Assembly (NCBI GenBank): GCA_014860115.1
Contig: JACZKK010000135.1
Location: 1 to 43,847 of the forward strand
Length of the DNA stretch: 43,847 nucleotides
Source: Ignavibacteriaceae bacterium
Lineage (GTDB): Bacteria; Bacteroidota; Ignavibacteria; Ignavibacteriales; Ignavibacteriaceae
Direction of reading: 5' to 3'
Of the stretch, positions 24,590-34,200 are shown piece by piece (positions within the stretch are counted from its first letter, which is position 1; the number at the start of each line of letters is the position of its first letter). The notes beneath the pieces were generated by a model. It saw only the letters and a program-made list of their open reading frames with translations. It was not told the origin of the DNA and ran no database searches. The translations under genes were made by a program, and so were the position numbers.

Positions 24590-26182
24590 TTATTTAAGCA
24601 GCAACATCTTCTTCGTTTGAACAAACTCACCAGTTCTCAATTGATAATAATAAATCCCGCTTGGCAATCCTGCTGCGTTAAACTCAATCGTGTATCTTCC
24701 CGCTTCTTTTTCTCCGTTATACAATTGTGCTACTTCTTCACCAACTGCGTTAAATACTTTCAACGTTATGTGTGTTTTGATTGGTATGCCGAATGTAATT
24801 GTAGTAGTTGGATTAAACGGATTCGGATAGTTCTGATACAGAACATAATCTACAGGTGCAGGATTTTCTACCAGCACTTCATCGCTATATTCGTAAGTGC
24901 CGAGGAAATCCATTTGTTTTAACCGGTAAACTAGTGATGTGGCTTGCAAGGAGCTTATGTCATCAAGATAAGTATATTCTTTAGGTTCTGTTGTTGTTCC
25001 GTGTCCTTCAATAAAACCAATCGTTCTCCATAACTTCTCCTGACCGGGCGTAGTCATAAACGAAGCCCGTTCGATTTCAAAACCAAGATTGTTTATTTCT
25101 GTGGCAGTTGTCCAGTTAAGTATTACTTTACCAAGCTGTGTAGTTGATGTGAATGACGTTAACTCAACTGGAACTATCATTAAAGTTGAAACTGTAGCTA
25201 ATCCGGTTTTCGCATCATATTCACCATTACCTCCCCAATACCACATTTTGTATTCAATACCATCATGTAACACAAATGGGTTTGAAACATAATAGTCTTC
25301 CCAACTTCCAACCGAACCCTTATAAAGACAAGGGTAAGGATGCTTAAACCAATTAACTCTATCTGTTGACCTTGCAAAACCAATCTCAGAAATAAAAAAG
25401 TCACCGCCATAATAAAACATATAGAGCGTATCTAAATATTTAGTTACACTTCCACATTGTACTCTTGGATAATCCCAATTTCCGGATGACCCAATATTCA
25501 GTACTGGATTATTCGCATATTTTGTCCAGTGTTTACCATAAGGATTAGTTGTTGTTGCATAACCAACACGCCAGAAAGTTCCTCCACTAGATGATCCGTC
25601 GTACCACATATGAAATGTATCATCTTCAAAGCTGACAAAACCGGGCCCAACATTTTCTACTTCCCAGGAGGCTGGTCCTGGTTCTAACACTGGATTCTCA
25701 GGATCTCTAGTCCATACAATACCATCTGGAGATGTGGCATGACCACCTCGTTCATTTAAAAGTCCATCATCACCGGTGTACCACATATGATAAATTGTAT
25801 CAACATGAATAACATCCCCTATAAGTACCCAGTAATCGTCCCATTGACCTGATACTCCTAAATCAAGCACTGGATTCAATTCGTACTTTGTCCACAAAAT
25901 ACCATCCATCGATGTCGCATAACCAATTCGTACAAATGTTCCATCATAACCGTTATACCACATTTTATATGTGCTATTTTCAAATATCACACATCCCACA
26001 CCAACAGATTCATCATCCCAGCTTCCTGACGGTCCTGGTTCCAGTACCGGATTATCTGCAAATTTTGTCCAGGGTATATTCTGCCCATAAACCATAGGAT
26101 AAAGCGGAAGCAAAAGAATGAATAAAACGGTATAAACAAAATTCAGTGATAAATTGAAATTGTGTGTTGAAAAGTTTTTCAT
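24590..26182 (-). CDS. T9SS-exported beta-propeller protein, glycosidase-like (GH43/GH32/GH130-type fold)
   Basis: A 530-residue secreted protein. After a signal peptide ending near YGQNIPW come about five repeats (residues 35-325) with the pattern WTKxxxNPVLxxGxxGxWDD...YxMWYxGxxG..IGYATSxDGIxW, typical of five-bladed glycosidase-type propellers. I cannot identify a complete set of catalytic acids, so activity is unproven. A linker domain starting PVELTSFTSTTQLGKVILNWTTATEINNLGFEIERA (about 335-435) leads to a T9SS type A tail (from YVLYQNYPNPFNPTTTITF to FVQTKKMLLLK). A perfect AAGGAGG ribosome site lies at 26187-26193, 4 nt before the ATG. It follows the beta-helix gene by 41 bp, so probably the same transcript. 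Confidence 0.85.
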   Translation of the reverse strand: MKNFSTHNFNLSLNFVYTVLFILLLPLYPMVYGQNIPWTKFADNPVLEPGPSGSWDDESVGVGCVIFENSTYKMWYNGYDGTFVRIGYATSMDGILWTKYELNPVLDLGVSGQWDDYWVLIGDVIHVDTIYHMWYTGDDGLLNERGGHATSPDGIVWTRDPENPVLEPGPASWEVENVGPGFVSFEDDTFHMWYDGSSSGGTFWRVGYATTTNPYGKHWTKYANNPVLNIGSSGNWDYPRVQCGSVTKYLDTLYMFYYGGDFFISEIGFARSTDRVNWFKHPYPCLYKGSVGSWEDYYVSNPFVLHDGIEYKMWYWGGNGEYDAKTGLATVSTLMIVPVELTSFTSTTQLGKVILNWTTATEINNLGFEIERASFMTTPGQEKLWRTIGFIEGHGTTTEPKEYTYLDDISSLQATSLVYRLKQMDFLGTYEYSDEVLVENPAPVDYVLYQNYPNPFNPTTTITFGIPIKTHITLKVFNAVGEEVAQLYNGEKEAGRYTIEFNAAGLPSGIYYYQLRTGEFVQTKKMLLLK

Positions 26183-26223
26183 AAGACCTCCTTGATAAAT
26201 TTGTGATAGTAATTAGGTTATAC

Positions 26224-28269
26224 TTATTTAATTAGCAACATCTTTTTCGTCTCAATAAAATCCCCCACCTTTAGTCTGTATAAGTAAATACCGCTGGCTA
26301 AGTTCCCTGCAATAAAATCTACTTTGTAATACCCTGCATCCTGTTCTTCATTTACTAAAACTTCCACCACTCTGCCGAGTATATCATACAATACCAGCTC
26401 AACAGGTGTTCTTTCTTTTATAGAGTACTGTATTGTAGTTTTCGGGTTGAAGGGGTTGGGGAAGTTTTGTGATAATTTAAACTCATTTGGTGTTTGAGAA
26501 TTTTCTTTCTCATCGTTTTCTACATCAGTAACTATCCAGTTTATAGTGTTCGGACCACCATAAGCTCCCATATCATTACGTATAGTTCCCATAGCTGGAT
26601 AAAATGCATAGCCTGGATTATTTGGATCTTCAGGATCATTATAAATTGGATCGGGATTGCCTTCATCTATACAAGGTGAGCCATTTGAAAGTGTATAAGG
26701 AAACTCTGCATCATTGAATAACGGATTTTGATTAATATTTCCTTCAAGCCAGTATACTATTCCCGAAATCCCTTTAAAAATTTCACCATTAATATCAGAA
26801 TAATTGATTGTTACTGATCCTCCAAATAAATTATGAAACTCAATCTCGTAGGTAGGATTATTCGATAGTATACAATTATTCAGAAATACATCACTTCTCG
26901 CTTTGATATATATACCTCCACCAGAATTGTTGGCTATTGTAGTATTTATAAATTGTGGATCAGAGGACTGCACACAATAAATTCCACCACCCCATCCAGA
27001 GTTATTACAAATTATAACATTTTCTATCAGTGGATTTGAATGACTACTCATATATATTCCACCACCACAACCGGAAGCTGAATTATTAATAATAGCAACG
27101 TTAGTTATACTGACATTTAATGCTCGGTACAAGTAAATACCACCACCAATCGCGCCATGATTATTTGTTAGCGTAACATTTTTTAGTTGTAAACCCGAGT
27201 TATGACAAGATAATCCGCCATAGCCATTTGTTATTGTAATACCTTCTATAGATATATTATTCAAATCGGACATGCCAATGACGCCATTTTGAGTATCACC
27301 ACTAATTATAGTTTCATCTTCTCCGCTTCCTATTATTTTTATATAATCTTTACAGTTTATCGGAAACTCTTCTCCATTAGTATTTTCACTATAGGTACCC
27401 GGCGAAAGAAAAATATCTACATGATTTGAAGCATCTCCAGAAATTACAGAGATAGCAAAGTTTAGGGTAAGAAGTGCATCGCTGAAAGACGAGCCATAAT
27501 TACTATTACTGCCATTTGGTGAGACAAATAAGTTCTTGAATACCACGTGTAGTTCATAAGGGATCATGTATTCATTATAATTGTTGTCGAGTGATGATAC
27601 GCAGTAGTAGTGAATTCCTTCCAGAGGATTTAAATCTGTAAAGGTAGTATCTGAGATAACACCTGGAAAGAGTGGCTGTTCATCCCTATAAACGACGTAC
27701 CCCATTAATTCATTTGTGTTTAAGGGTTCATTCCAACTTATAACTACATATTCACCTTCAAGAGTAACCTGTAAACCATATGGAGTATGCTCTTCAACAA
27801 CTTCAATTTGATGGTCATCATTCCTTTGGTAATTTACACTGTGATATGAATCCCCGAGCATATAATCGATTAAAAAAGTTCCCATCTGGCTGTCGTTTTG
27901 TATCCGTAATTCCCCATAAATTAATCCGACTGCTGTTGTATCCGCTACACCTTTGCCTACCCACCAATAGTATCCCTCTTCAGCGGGGCTTACATTTTCC
28001 TGTTCAACTGATAGAGAATCATTATAATGGATCGCCTCATTGTACCCTCCACTGCACTGCATTGAATCGCCTGAAATTGTCCAACCAACAGGAAGACAAA
28101 CACCGAGGTATGGTTCGTGTGCGCCACCTTCTGTTGTAGCAGTTATATAGACAGTAATAATTTCATTAGGTAATGAAACAGCCGGTTGATTTATGGTTTG
28201 GAATTCTATACAGCTAAATAGAAAGAGTAATAAGAAAGAAATAACTAATGGGGTAATAAATCTTTTCAT
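26224..28269 (-). CDS. Beta-helix surface protein with lipobox-like signal and T9SS tail
   Basis: A 681-residue protein. The N-terminus MKRFITPLVISFLLLFLFSC is a hydrophobic signal ending in a cysteine, a possible lipobox (LFSC, with an atypical Phe at -2). A fibronectin III-like domain follows (about 165-245), then a DUF1565-like start (NLFVSPNGSNSNYGSSFSDALLTLNFAI). Right-handed parallel beta-helix repeats come next (about 330-470; INNSASGCGGGIYMSSHSNP and similar), a fold of polysaccharide lyases and adhesins. The tail is T9SS type A (FKLSQNFPNPFNPKTTIQYS to FIETKKMLLIK). No lyase catalytic residues are recognisable. AAGGAGG ribosome site at 28274-28280. Confidence 0.85.
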   Translation of the reverse strand: MKRFITPLVISFLLLFLFSCIEFQTINQPAVSLPNEIITVYITATTEGGAHEPYLGVCLPVGWTISGDSMQCSGGYNEAIHYNDSLSVEQENVSPAEEGYYWWVGKGVADTTAVGLIYGELRIQNDSQMGTFLIDYMLGDSYHSVNYQRNDDHQIEVVEEHTPYGLQVTLEGEYVVISWNEPLNTNELMGYVVYRDEQPLFPGVISDTTFTDLNPLEGIHYYCVSSLDNNYNEYMIPYELHVVFKNLFVSPNGSNSNYGSSFSDALLTLNFAISVISGDASNHVDIFLSPGTYSENTNGEEFPINCKDYIKIIGSGEDETIISGDTQNGVIGMSDLNNISIEGITITNGYGGLSCHNSGLQLKNVTLTNNHGAIGGGIYLYRALNVSITNVAIINNSASGCGGGIYMSSHSNPLIENVIICNNSGWGGGIYCVQSSDPQFINTTIANNSGGGIYIKARSDVFLNNCILSNNPTYEIEFHNLFGGSVTINYSDINGEIFKGISGIVYWLEGNINQNPLFNDAEFPYTLSNGSPCIDEGNPDPIYNDPEDPNNPGYAFYPAMGTIRNDMGAYGGPNTINWIVTDVENDEKENSQTPNEFKLSQNFPNPFNPKTTIQYSIKERTPVELVLYDILGRVVEVLVNEEQDAGYYKVDFIAGNLASGIYLYRLKVGDFIETKKMLLIK

Positions 28270-28500
28270 AATACCTCCTTGCTTGTTTGTTTAGATAAGC
28301 CAAAAATTTTAACCTCAATAAACAAAATCAGGAGGGGCGGTGCATATCAATGAATGGACTAATTATATAACTTATCGGACAAGATTTGTAATAACTGCGA
28401 ATAACCGTGAAATTATATTAGAAAGGATTCCCTTAGAATTTCCCGGAAAAGAGAATTATTTGCCAAACAATAAGTTTTTGTTAAAACTATTTATGGTTAA

Positions 28501-31143
28501 TTAGAAATCAACTTCCAATCCTAACCTTAATGACATTGGCGGCTGAAACCTGATCGGCTGACCATAATTTGGATTGGGATCAACCTGGTTTCCTTCTTCA
28601 TCAACATTAAAGTATTTAACTTCATCATATTCAACTGCTGTTTTATCACTTGCGACGTGTAACATATCAGCAATTAATCGTATTCTCTTGTTGAAACCGA
28701 ACAACTTATTTAATTCGTATGTTAATCTAAGATTTAAATCCCATACGGTTGGCGTTCTACCATTTGTTCCTCTTGGTTCAAGAAAAGTTGACCTGGGTGG
28801 ACCAAGCGAGTGTCCGCCCTTTAATGAAAGTGGTTTACCTGAAGAAATAAAGAAAGATGTTCCTGCCGATAAACCAAAATCAAAGTAATAGGAGCCAAGG
28901 AATTTAAAAGTGTGTGTTCTATCCTGTGGAAGCAATCCGGTTCCATTAATTAATTGTTCCGGAGTATCATATTGACGATTAACCGGACCATACCCTTCTG
29001 TCTCTGTATCATAAAATCCTGTATAGTTGCCATATGATCGCGACAATATATATGATAACTGGAAATTAAAATTTCTCATTGAGCCCGAGCTTAAAATTAA
29101 TTCTACGGCAGTAAAGTCTCTCTGCATTTCAGGAAAAGCAGTCATATCTCCTTTCCCGGGATTACCCATTACAACCATTCCTGTTTCCGGATCAATCCCA
29201 TCCTCAATTCCTTCAACCAGCCTTCGGTATATAAACTTTAAATTTCCGTAAAGATTAAATGGCAGCTCTCTTTCATATCCAAAAGTAATTTCATCGTAAT
29301 GAGGTCCTTTAAGATTATCAATTTCAGGATATATGTTCCCGTAAGACTCATAGACTATTTCTCCTTCTGAAGTACTTATTCTTGGATCTTCGTCGTAAGA
29401 GCTGGTTTGAATGTAAGACGAATTCGAATAGAAGAAATGTGATAACATAATTGGGAATGTATGGTAAAACCTGCCAAGAGATAAAGATATTTTTTGTTTG
29501 TTATTTCCTTCAGGTAAAAAGATCACTCCAATTCTAGGCGCAATTTGATCAGGTATAGTCTGAGCTACTTTACGATCTGATCCGATCATAAAAACATAGT
29601 TACAGCGAAAACCAATATTGAAACGTAAATATGGGTTTACTATCCAGGAGTCTTGTAAAAATAATGTCGGGACTCTGTGAGTCACGGTTCCGCTAGGACG
29701 GAAAATGACTTTATAATATGAAGAATCACCATATTTACTTATCGTAACTTGGTCGGAACCTTCTGTCGAATTGGTGTTTAATAATTCCAATCCTGCTTTT
29801 ACAAGATGATTGCCAATTTGAAAAGATCCTTTTAGTCCTAAATTAATTTCATCATTTCTATTTGACATATAAATGCCATCACCTGATACAATTCCGTTTG
29901 TATAATCAATAAACAAAGGTGTCTCTATCGTGGGTGAATTTAAATCATTAAACTCTTGCTCAAATTGACTGTGTGATATATAACTTTCCAGGAAGACAGC
30001 TTTATTTAAAGAGTGATTACCTCTAACCAGCGCGTGCAAGTTACCTCTGTAATACGGTGGTTTTACTGTAAAATTAATAAAGGTTGCATTAACCGGCACA
30101 TAATATGGGAATAGAGTACCGGAGGATGGATCTCCAAAAGTAACAATTTCTATTTTGTTATTATCATTAAGTGACCAGTTCAATTTACCGGCGAATAAAT
30201 GTATTGTCATGTGGTAATTCTGATATCCAAGATTAGAAACGAGAAGTTCTTCCCGATCAAACTGAGGGCTATAAGAAACAAAGAACCATAGTTTATCCTT
30301 AATGATTGGACCACCAATCCCCAAACCAATATCTGAATGCACAAACGAACCAGTAGATGGTTCTCCAACAGAATATTTTATACCAGTAAACTTGTCGTTG
30401 GTAAAAAAAGCAAATGCTTTTCCATAGAATTCATTTGAACCTGAATTAGTTATTACATTGACCATTCCTCCAAATGAACTTTCATATTCAGGTAGATATG
30501 CACCTGTATTTATTTGTATCTCTTTAACAAAATTGTATGGCAGTCGCGTTGCATACCAATTAGCATACTGATCCGTAACCGGAACTCCGTTGATAAAATA
30601 TTTATTCTCTTTCCCGCTCGCACCTGCTATGCTTACTCCATCACCCAGATAACTCTCTTTTGCCTCGGGAGTAAGCTGGCTGATCTGCTGGTAATCCCTT
30701 TCAAGTGGAAGCAAAACCAAATTTTCATCCTTGAAATTCTGACCGTAAGTGGTAGAGCTAATATCAATTACAGATCTCTCAGCATTTACTACAATTTCCT
30801 CTAACCCGACTGCTTCCCCTTCAAGCTTAATTTTTCCAAGTGAAGTTGTTTTCTCCAGAGTAACTACAACATTCTCAACCAAAAATTTTCTATATGATAC
30901 ACAAGAGATTGTAACAGTATATTTACCTGGGGGAACTGATGTAAAAATGAAATAACCATCTTTATTTGAAGATGTACCCCTAATTCCTAATAGCGATTTT
31001 GAGGAAATTAAAATATTTGCCAGCTCGAGTGGTTCACCGTTTTCATTAACCAGCCAGCCATCCAGATTACCACTTGTTCCCTGAGAGAGTGTATCAGAGA
31101 AAGAGAGTAATGCTATTAAGATTAAGAAAATCGCGATTTTCAT
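28501..31143 (-). CDS. TonB-dependent outer-membrane receptor with carboxypeptidase-like N-domain
   Basis: An 880-residue outer-membrane receptor. After a signal peptide (to about residue 20) comes a carboxypeptidase D regulatory-like domain (about 24-110: GNLDGWLVNENGEPLELANI...GYFIFTSVPPGKYTVTISCVSYRKF). A plug follows (about 120-235: NKYFINGVPVTDQYANWYATRLPYNFVKEIQINTGAYLPEYESSFGGMVNVITNSGSNEFYG) and then the barrel to the end (terminal LRLGLEVDF). The plug resembles Oar-type receptors more than SusC; no SusD is encoded nearby and I see no clear TonB box. It lies 58 bp after the HTCS gene in the same direction. Substrate unknown; a glycan, peptide or protein is possible. Confidence 0.9.
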   Translation of the reverse strand: MKIAIFLILIALLSFSDTLSQGTSGNLDGWLVNENGEPLELANILISSKSLLGIRGTSSNKDGYFIFTSVPPGKYTVTISCVSYRKFLVENVVVTLEKTTSLGKIKLEGEAVGLEEIVVNAERSVIDISSTTYGQNFKDENLVLLPLERDYQQISQLTPEAKESYLGDGVSIAGASGKENKYFINGVPVTDQYANWYATRLPYNFVKEIQINTGAYLPEYESSFGGMVNVITNSGSNEFYGKAFAFFTNDKFTGIKYSVGEPSTGSFVHSDIGLGIGGPIIKDKLWFFVSYSPQFDREELLVSNLGYQNYHMTIHLFAGKLNWSLNDNNKIEIVTFGDPSSGTLFPYYVPVNATFINFTVKPPYYRGNLHALVRGNHSLNKAVFLESYISHSQFEQEFNDLNSPTIETPLFIDYTNGIVSGDGIYMSNRNDEINLGLKGSFQIGNHLVKAGLELLNTNSTEGSDQVTISKYGDSSYYKVIFRPSGTVTHRVPTLFLQDSWIVNPYLRFNIGFRCNYVFMIGSDRKVAQTIPDQIAPRIGVIFLPEGNNKQKISLSLGRFYHTFPIMLSHFFYSNSSYIQTSSYDEDPRISTSEGEIVYESYGNIYPEIDNLKGPHYDEITFGYERELPFNLYGNLKFIYRRLVEGIEDGIDPETGMVVMGNPGKGDMTAFPEMQRDFTAVELILSSGSMRNFNFQLSYILSRSYGNYTGFYDTETEGYGPVNRQYDTPEQLINGTGLLPQDRTHTFKFLGSYYFDFGLSAGTSFFISSGKPLSLKGGHSLGPPRSTFLEPRGTNGRTPTVWDLNLRLTYELNKLFGFNKRIRLIADMLHVASDKTAVEYDEVKYFNVDEEGNQVDPNPNYGQPIRFQPPMSLRLGLEVDF

Positions 31144-31170
31144 TTACACTCGATCTGTAAGCTTAAATTA

Positions 31171-31190
31171 ATTCAAAAAACAATTTGAAT
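31171..31190. promoter_or_regulatory. Palindrome between the HTCS and receptor genes
   Basis: ATTCAAA (31171-31177) and TTTGAAT (31184-31190) form a 7-bp inverted repeat with a 6-bp centre, in the 58-bp gap downstream of the HTCS stop and upstream of the receptor start. It may be an operator for the receptor gene or a weak AT-rich terminator. Confidence 0.35.
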
Positions 31191-31201
31191 AATTGCTGGA
31201 A

Positions 31202-34200
31202 TTATTTAGTTGCTAATTCACTTGGTGAACAGCCGAACTCTTCTTTGAAGCATTTGGAGAAATATGCCGGACTTCTAAATCCCAGGTCATATGCAATTTC
31301 AGAAATTGTTCCCTTATTTTCTTTAATTAATTTTTTTGCTCTTCTTAATTTGATTGAACGAACAAAAAGTTTCGGCGCTCTGCCCGTCAATGCTATCAGT
31401 TTTCTTTGAAGATGCCTGTTGCTCATCGCTACTTCCTTACTCAGCTCTTCAATGCTAAATTCTTCTTCAGAAATGTGTTCGTTAATTATGATAATAACTT
31501 TCTTCATAAACTGCTTATCCACTGGATTTAAATCATTGGGAATTACAAAATCATCAGCACTGAACTTATCATGAAGTTTTCTTCTTATCTCAATAAGGTT
31601 CTTAATTCTAGCCTGCAGTACTTTGGTATCGAAAGGTTTCATTATGTAATCATCGGCTCCTGTTTTATATCCTGATATTTTATCCTTATCAGTTGCCTTT
31701 GCTGTTAACATTATTAAGGGGATGTGACTTGTACGCTCATCTTCCTTTATTCTTTTACACATTTCAAATCCGTCCATCTTCGGCATCATTATATCGCTGA
31801 TAATAAGATCGGGAATATGTGTTAAAGCTTCATTTAAACCCTCTTCTCCATCAACTGCCTCAAGTATTCTGTATTCTCCCTCGAGATGATCAATTACATA
31901 TTCTCTTACATCTGAGTTGTCTTCTACAATTAAAAGGGATGGTTTGCTTGTTTCAATAAAAGTTTCAATTTCATCCGCGTCTTTTTTACTTTCTGGTTCG
32001 AGTATTACTTCCTTTCCTAAAAATATTGCTTTCTCCTCTTTATCAGGTTTGCATATCTCTTCCGGTCTCAAATGCACTTTACCCAAAGGTAGAGTTAAAG
32101 TAAAAGTTGTTCCTTTCCCCTCTTTACTCTCAATTTCGATCTTTCCTTTATGCAGCTCAACTAATTCTTTTGTTAATGCTAATCCTATTCCTGCTCCTTC
32201 ATTCTCTCTTGTGTGGCTGCTATCTACCTGGTAAAAACGATCGAAGATTTTATCAATCCTTTCCTTAGGAATACCAATACCATTATCACTTACACTAATC
32301 CTAACAAAACCCCCTTTTAATTCCCCCTTCAATAAAGGGGGAAAAGAAGAGGATTCAACGGAAACTGAAACCTCGCCATCATCAGGGGTGAACTTGAGTG
32401 CATTGGATAGCAGATTTGATATTATTTTTTCCAACTTATCCTTATCAACATATACGTTGAGATTTTCCATTGGTGAGATGAATTGCAAAGTGATTTTTTT
32501 TCTTTCAGCGAAAGAACTAAAAGACAGCAATTGCTCTTTTAAAAGAGGAATAATATTCTGTTCACTTGTCTCAAGTTTCATCTTACCAGCTTCGAGTTTG
32601 GAAATATCAAGAAGCTGATTTACCAAACCATACAACCTGTCAGCATTTCGTCTAATTACTCCTGCTCTCTGTTTTGTTTTAGACTCTTTTGTTTCATCCA
32701 TTATGTCTTTTGCTGGTCCGAAGATTAAAGTGAGCGGAGTCCTAAATTCGTGAGAGATGTTTGCGAAGAATCTGTTTTTAATTTCATCTACCTCGTGCAT
32801 CTTTTCTGCTTCAAACTTTTCTATCTCCAGCTCGTGCTTAATTCTAATTCGCCTTAGTTGAAGTTTCCAGGTGAAGTAAATGATGCTGATAATGATGAGT
32901 ACATAAAAGACATAAGCCCATGTTGTTGACCACCAGGGAGGAAGAATAATTATTTTAATTGAAGTTCCCGCCTCATTCCAGATACCATCATTGTTTGAAC
33001 CTTTAACTCGGAAAATATATTCGCCGGGATCTAAGTTCGTATAAGTCGCGAATCTTCTGTCAGAGTCAGTGTAGTTCCAGTCTTTTTCAAATCCTTCCAG
33101 AATGTATGCGTATTTGTTTTTCTCCGGTACGTGAAAATCAAGTGCTGCAAACTCGACTGAAATTACTTTGTCATCATGAGTTAATACTATTTCTTCAGCT
33201 TCGATGATTGATTTTTTAAGTATCGTACGATTTAAAGTGCTATCAAATCCTGTTGAAACAGGTTTATTATAAATTAGAAAATTGGTTACGTAGATCGGTG
33301 GAATATGTTCATTGTCTTTTATACTCTCCGGATGAAAAATATTAATTCCATTAGGACCGCCAAATATCATTTCACCGGTTTTGGATTTACAGTATGAATA
33401 TGCATTAAATCCTTTGCCTTGCAAACCATCGCTTACATCGTAGTTTCTAAATGTTTCCAAAACAGGATTGAACTTGCATAATCCATCATTTGTACTTAAC
33501 CAAAGATTACCATGATCATCTTCCAGTATTCCATAAATGACATCATTGGGTAAACCATCACTTATTCTGTAACTAAAAAACTTTCCGGTCTCTCTGTTGT
33601 ATTTGTTGAGACCACCTCCGTTAGTTCCAATCCAGAATCCACCCACTTTATCCTCGCAGATACAAAGTACGTAATCATTACTCAGACTAGCTGGATTTTG
33701 TAAATCGTAACGGTAACGAATAAAATTATCATTTTCTTTGTTGTATTTATTTAGTCCACTGTGTGTGCCAACCCATAATTCACCAAATTTATCTACATAC
33801 AATAGCTCTGGATTATCACCACTCAGACTATTTATATCATCAGGACTATACCGGTAATGAACAAATTCTCCTGTTTTTCTATCAAATCTATTTAACCCGG
33901 CACCAAAGGTTCCCAGCCAAATCCTTCCATCTTTATCCTCGCAGATGGTATTAACAAAATTTGAACTTATACTTGTAGGATCAGCGGGATTGTGCTGATA
34001 GTGAGTAAACTTTTCTGTTTCAGGATTGAGCAAATTCAATCCACCATTAAATGTTCCTATCCAGAGCATTCCGGATTTATCTTCATAAACTGAATAAATT
34101 TCATTATCACTTATACTTGAAGGGTCGTCAGGATTATGGCGGTAATGTTTAAACTTATTAGTTTTTCTATCTAACCTATCTAATCCACCATCCCAGGTTC

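Noticed and set aside
24535-24630. N-terminal extension of the orphan T9SS tail (start at 24630)
   Set aside because: The extension is translation of the REP palindrome and overlaps the end of the propeller gene; ATG 24534 is the more sensible boundary.
28501-31143. Receptor as SusC
   Set aside because: No SusD partner, and the plug (INGVPVTD, TGAYLPEYESSFGGMVNVITNSGSN) is closer to Oar-type receptors.
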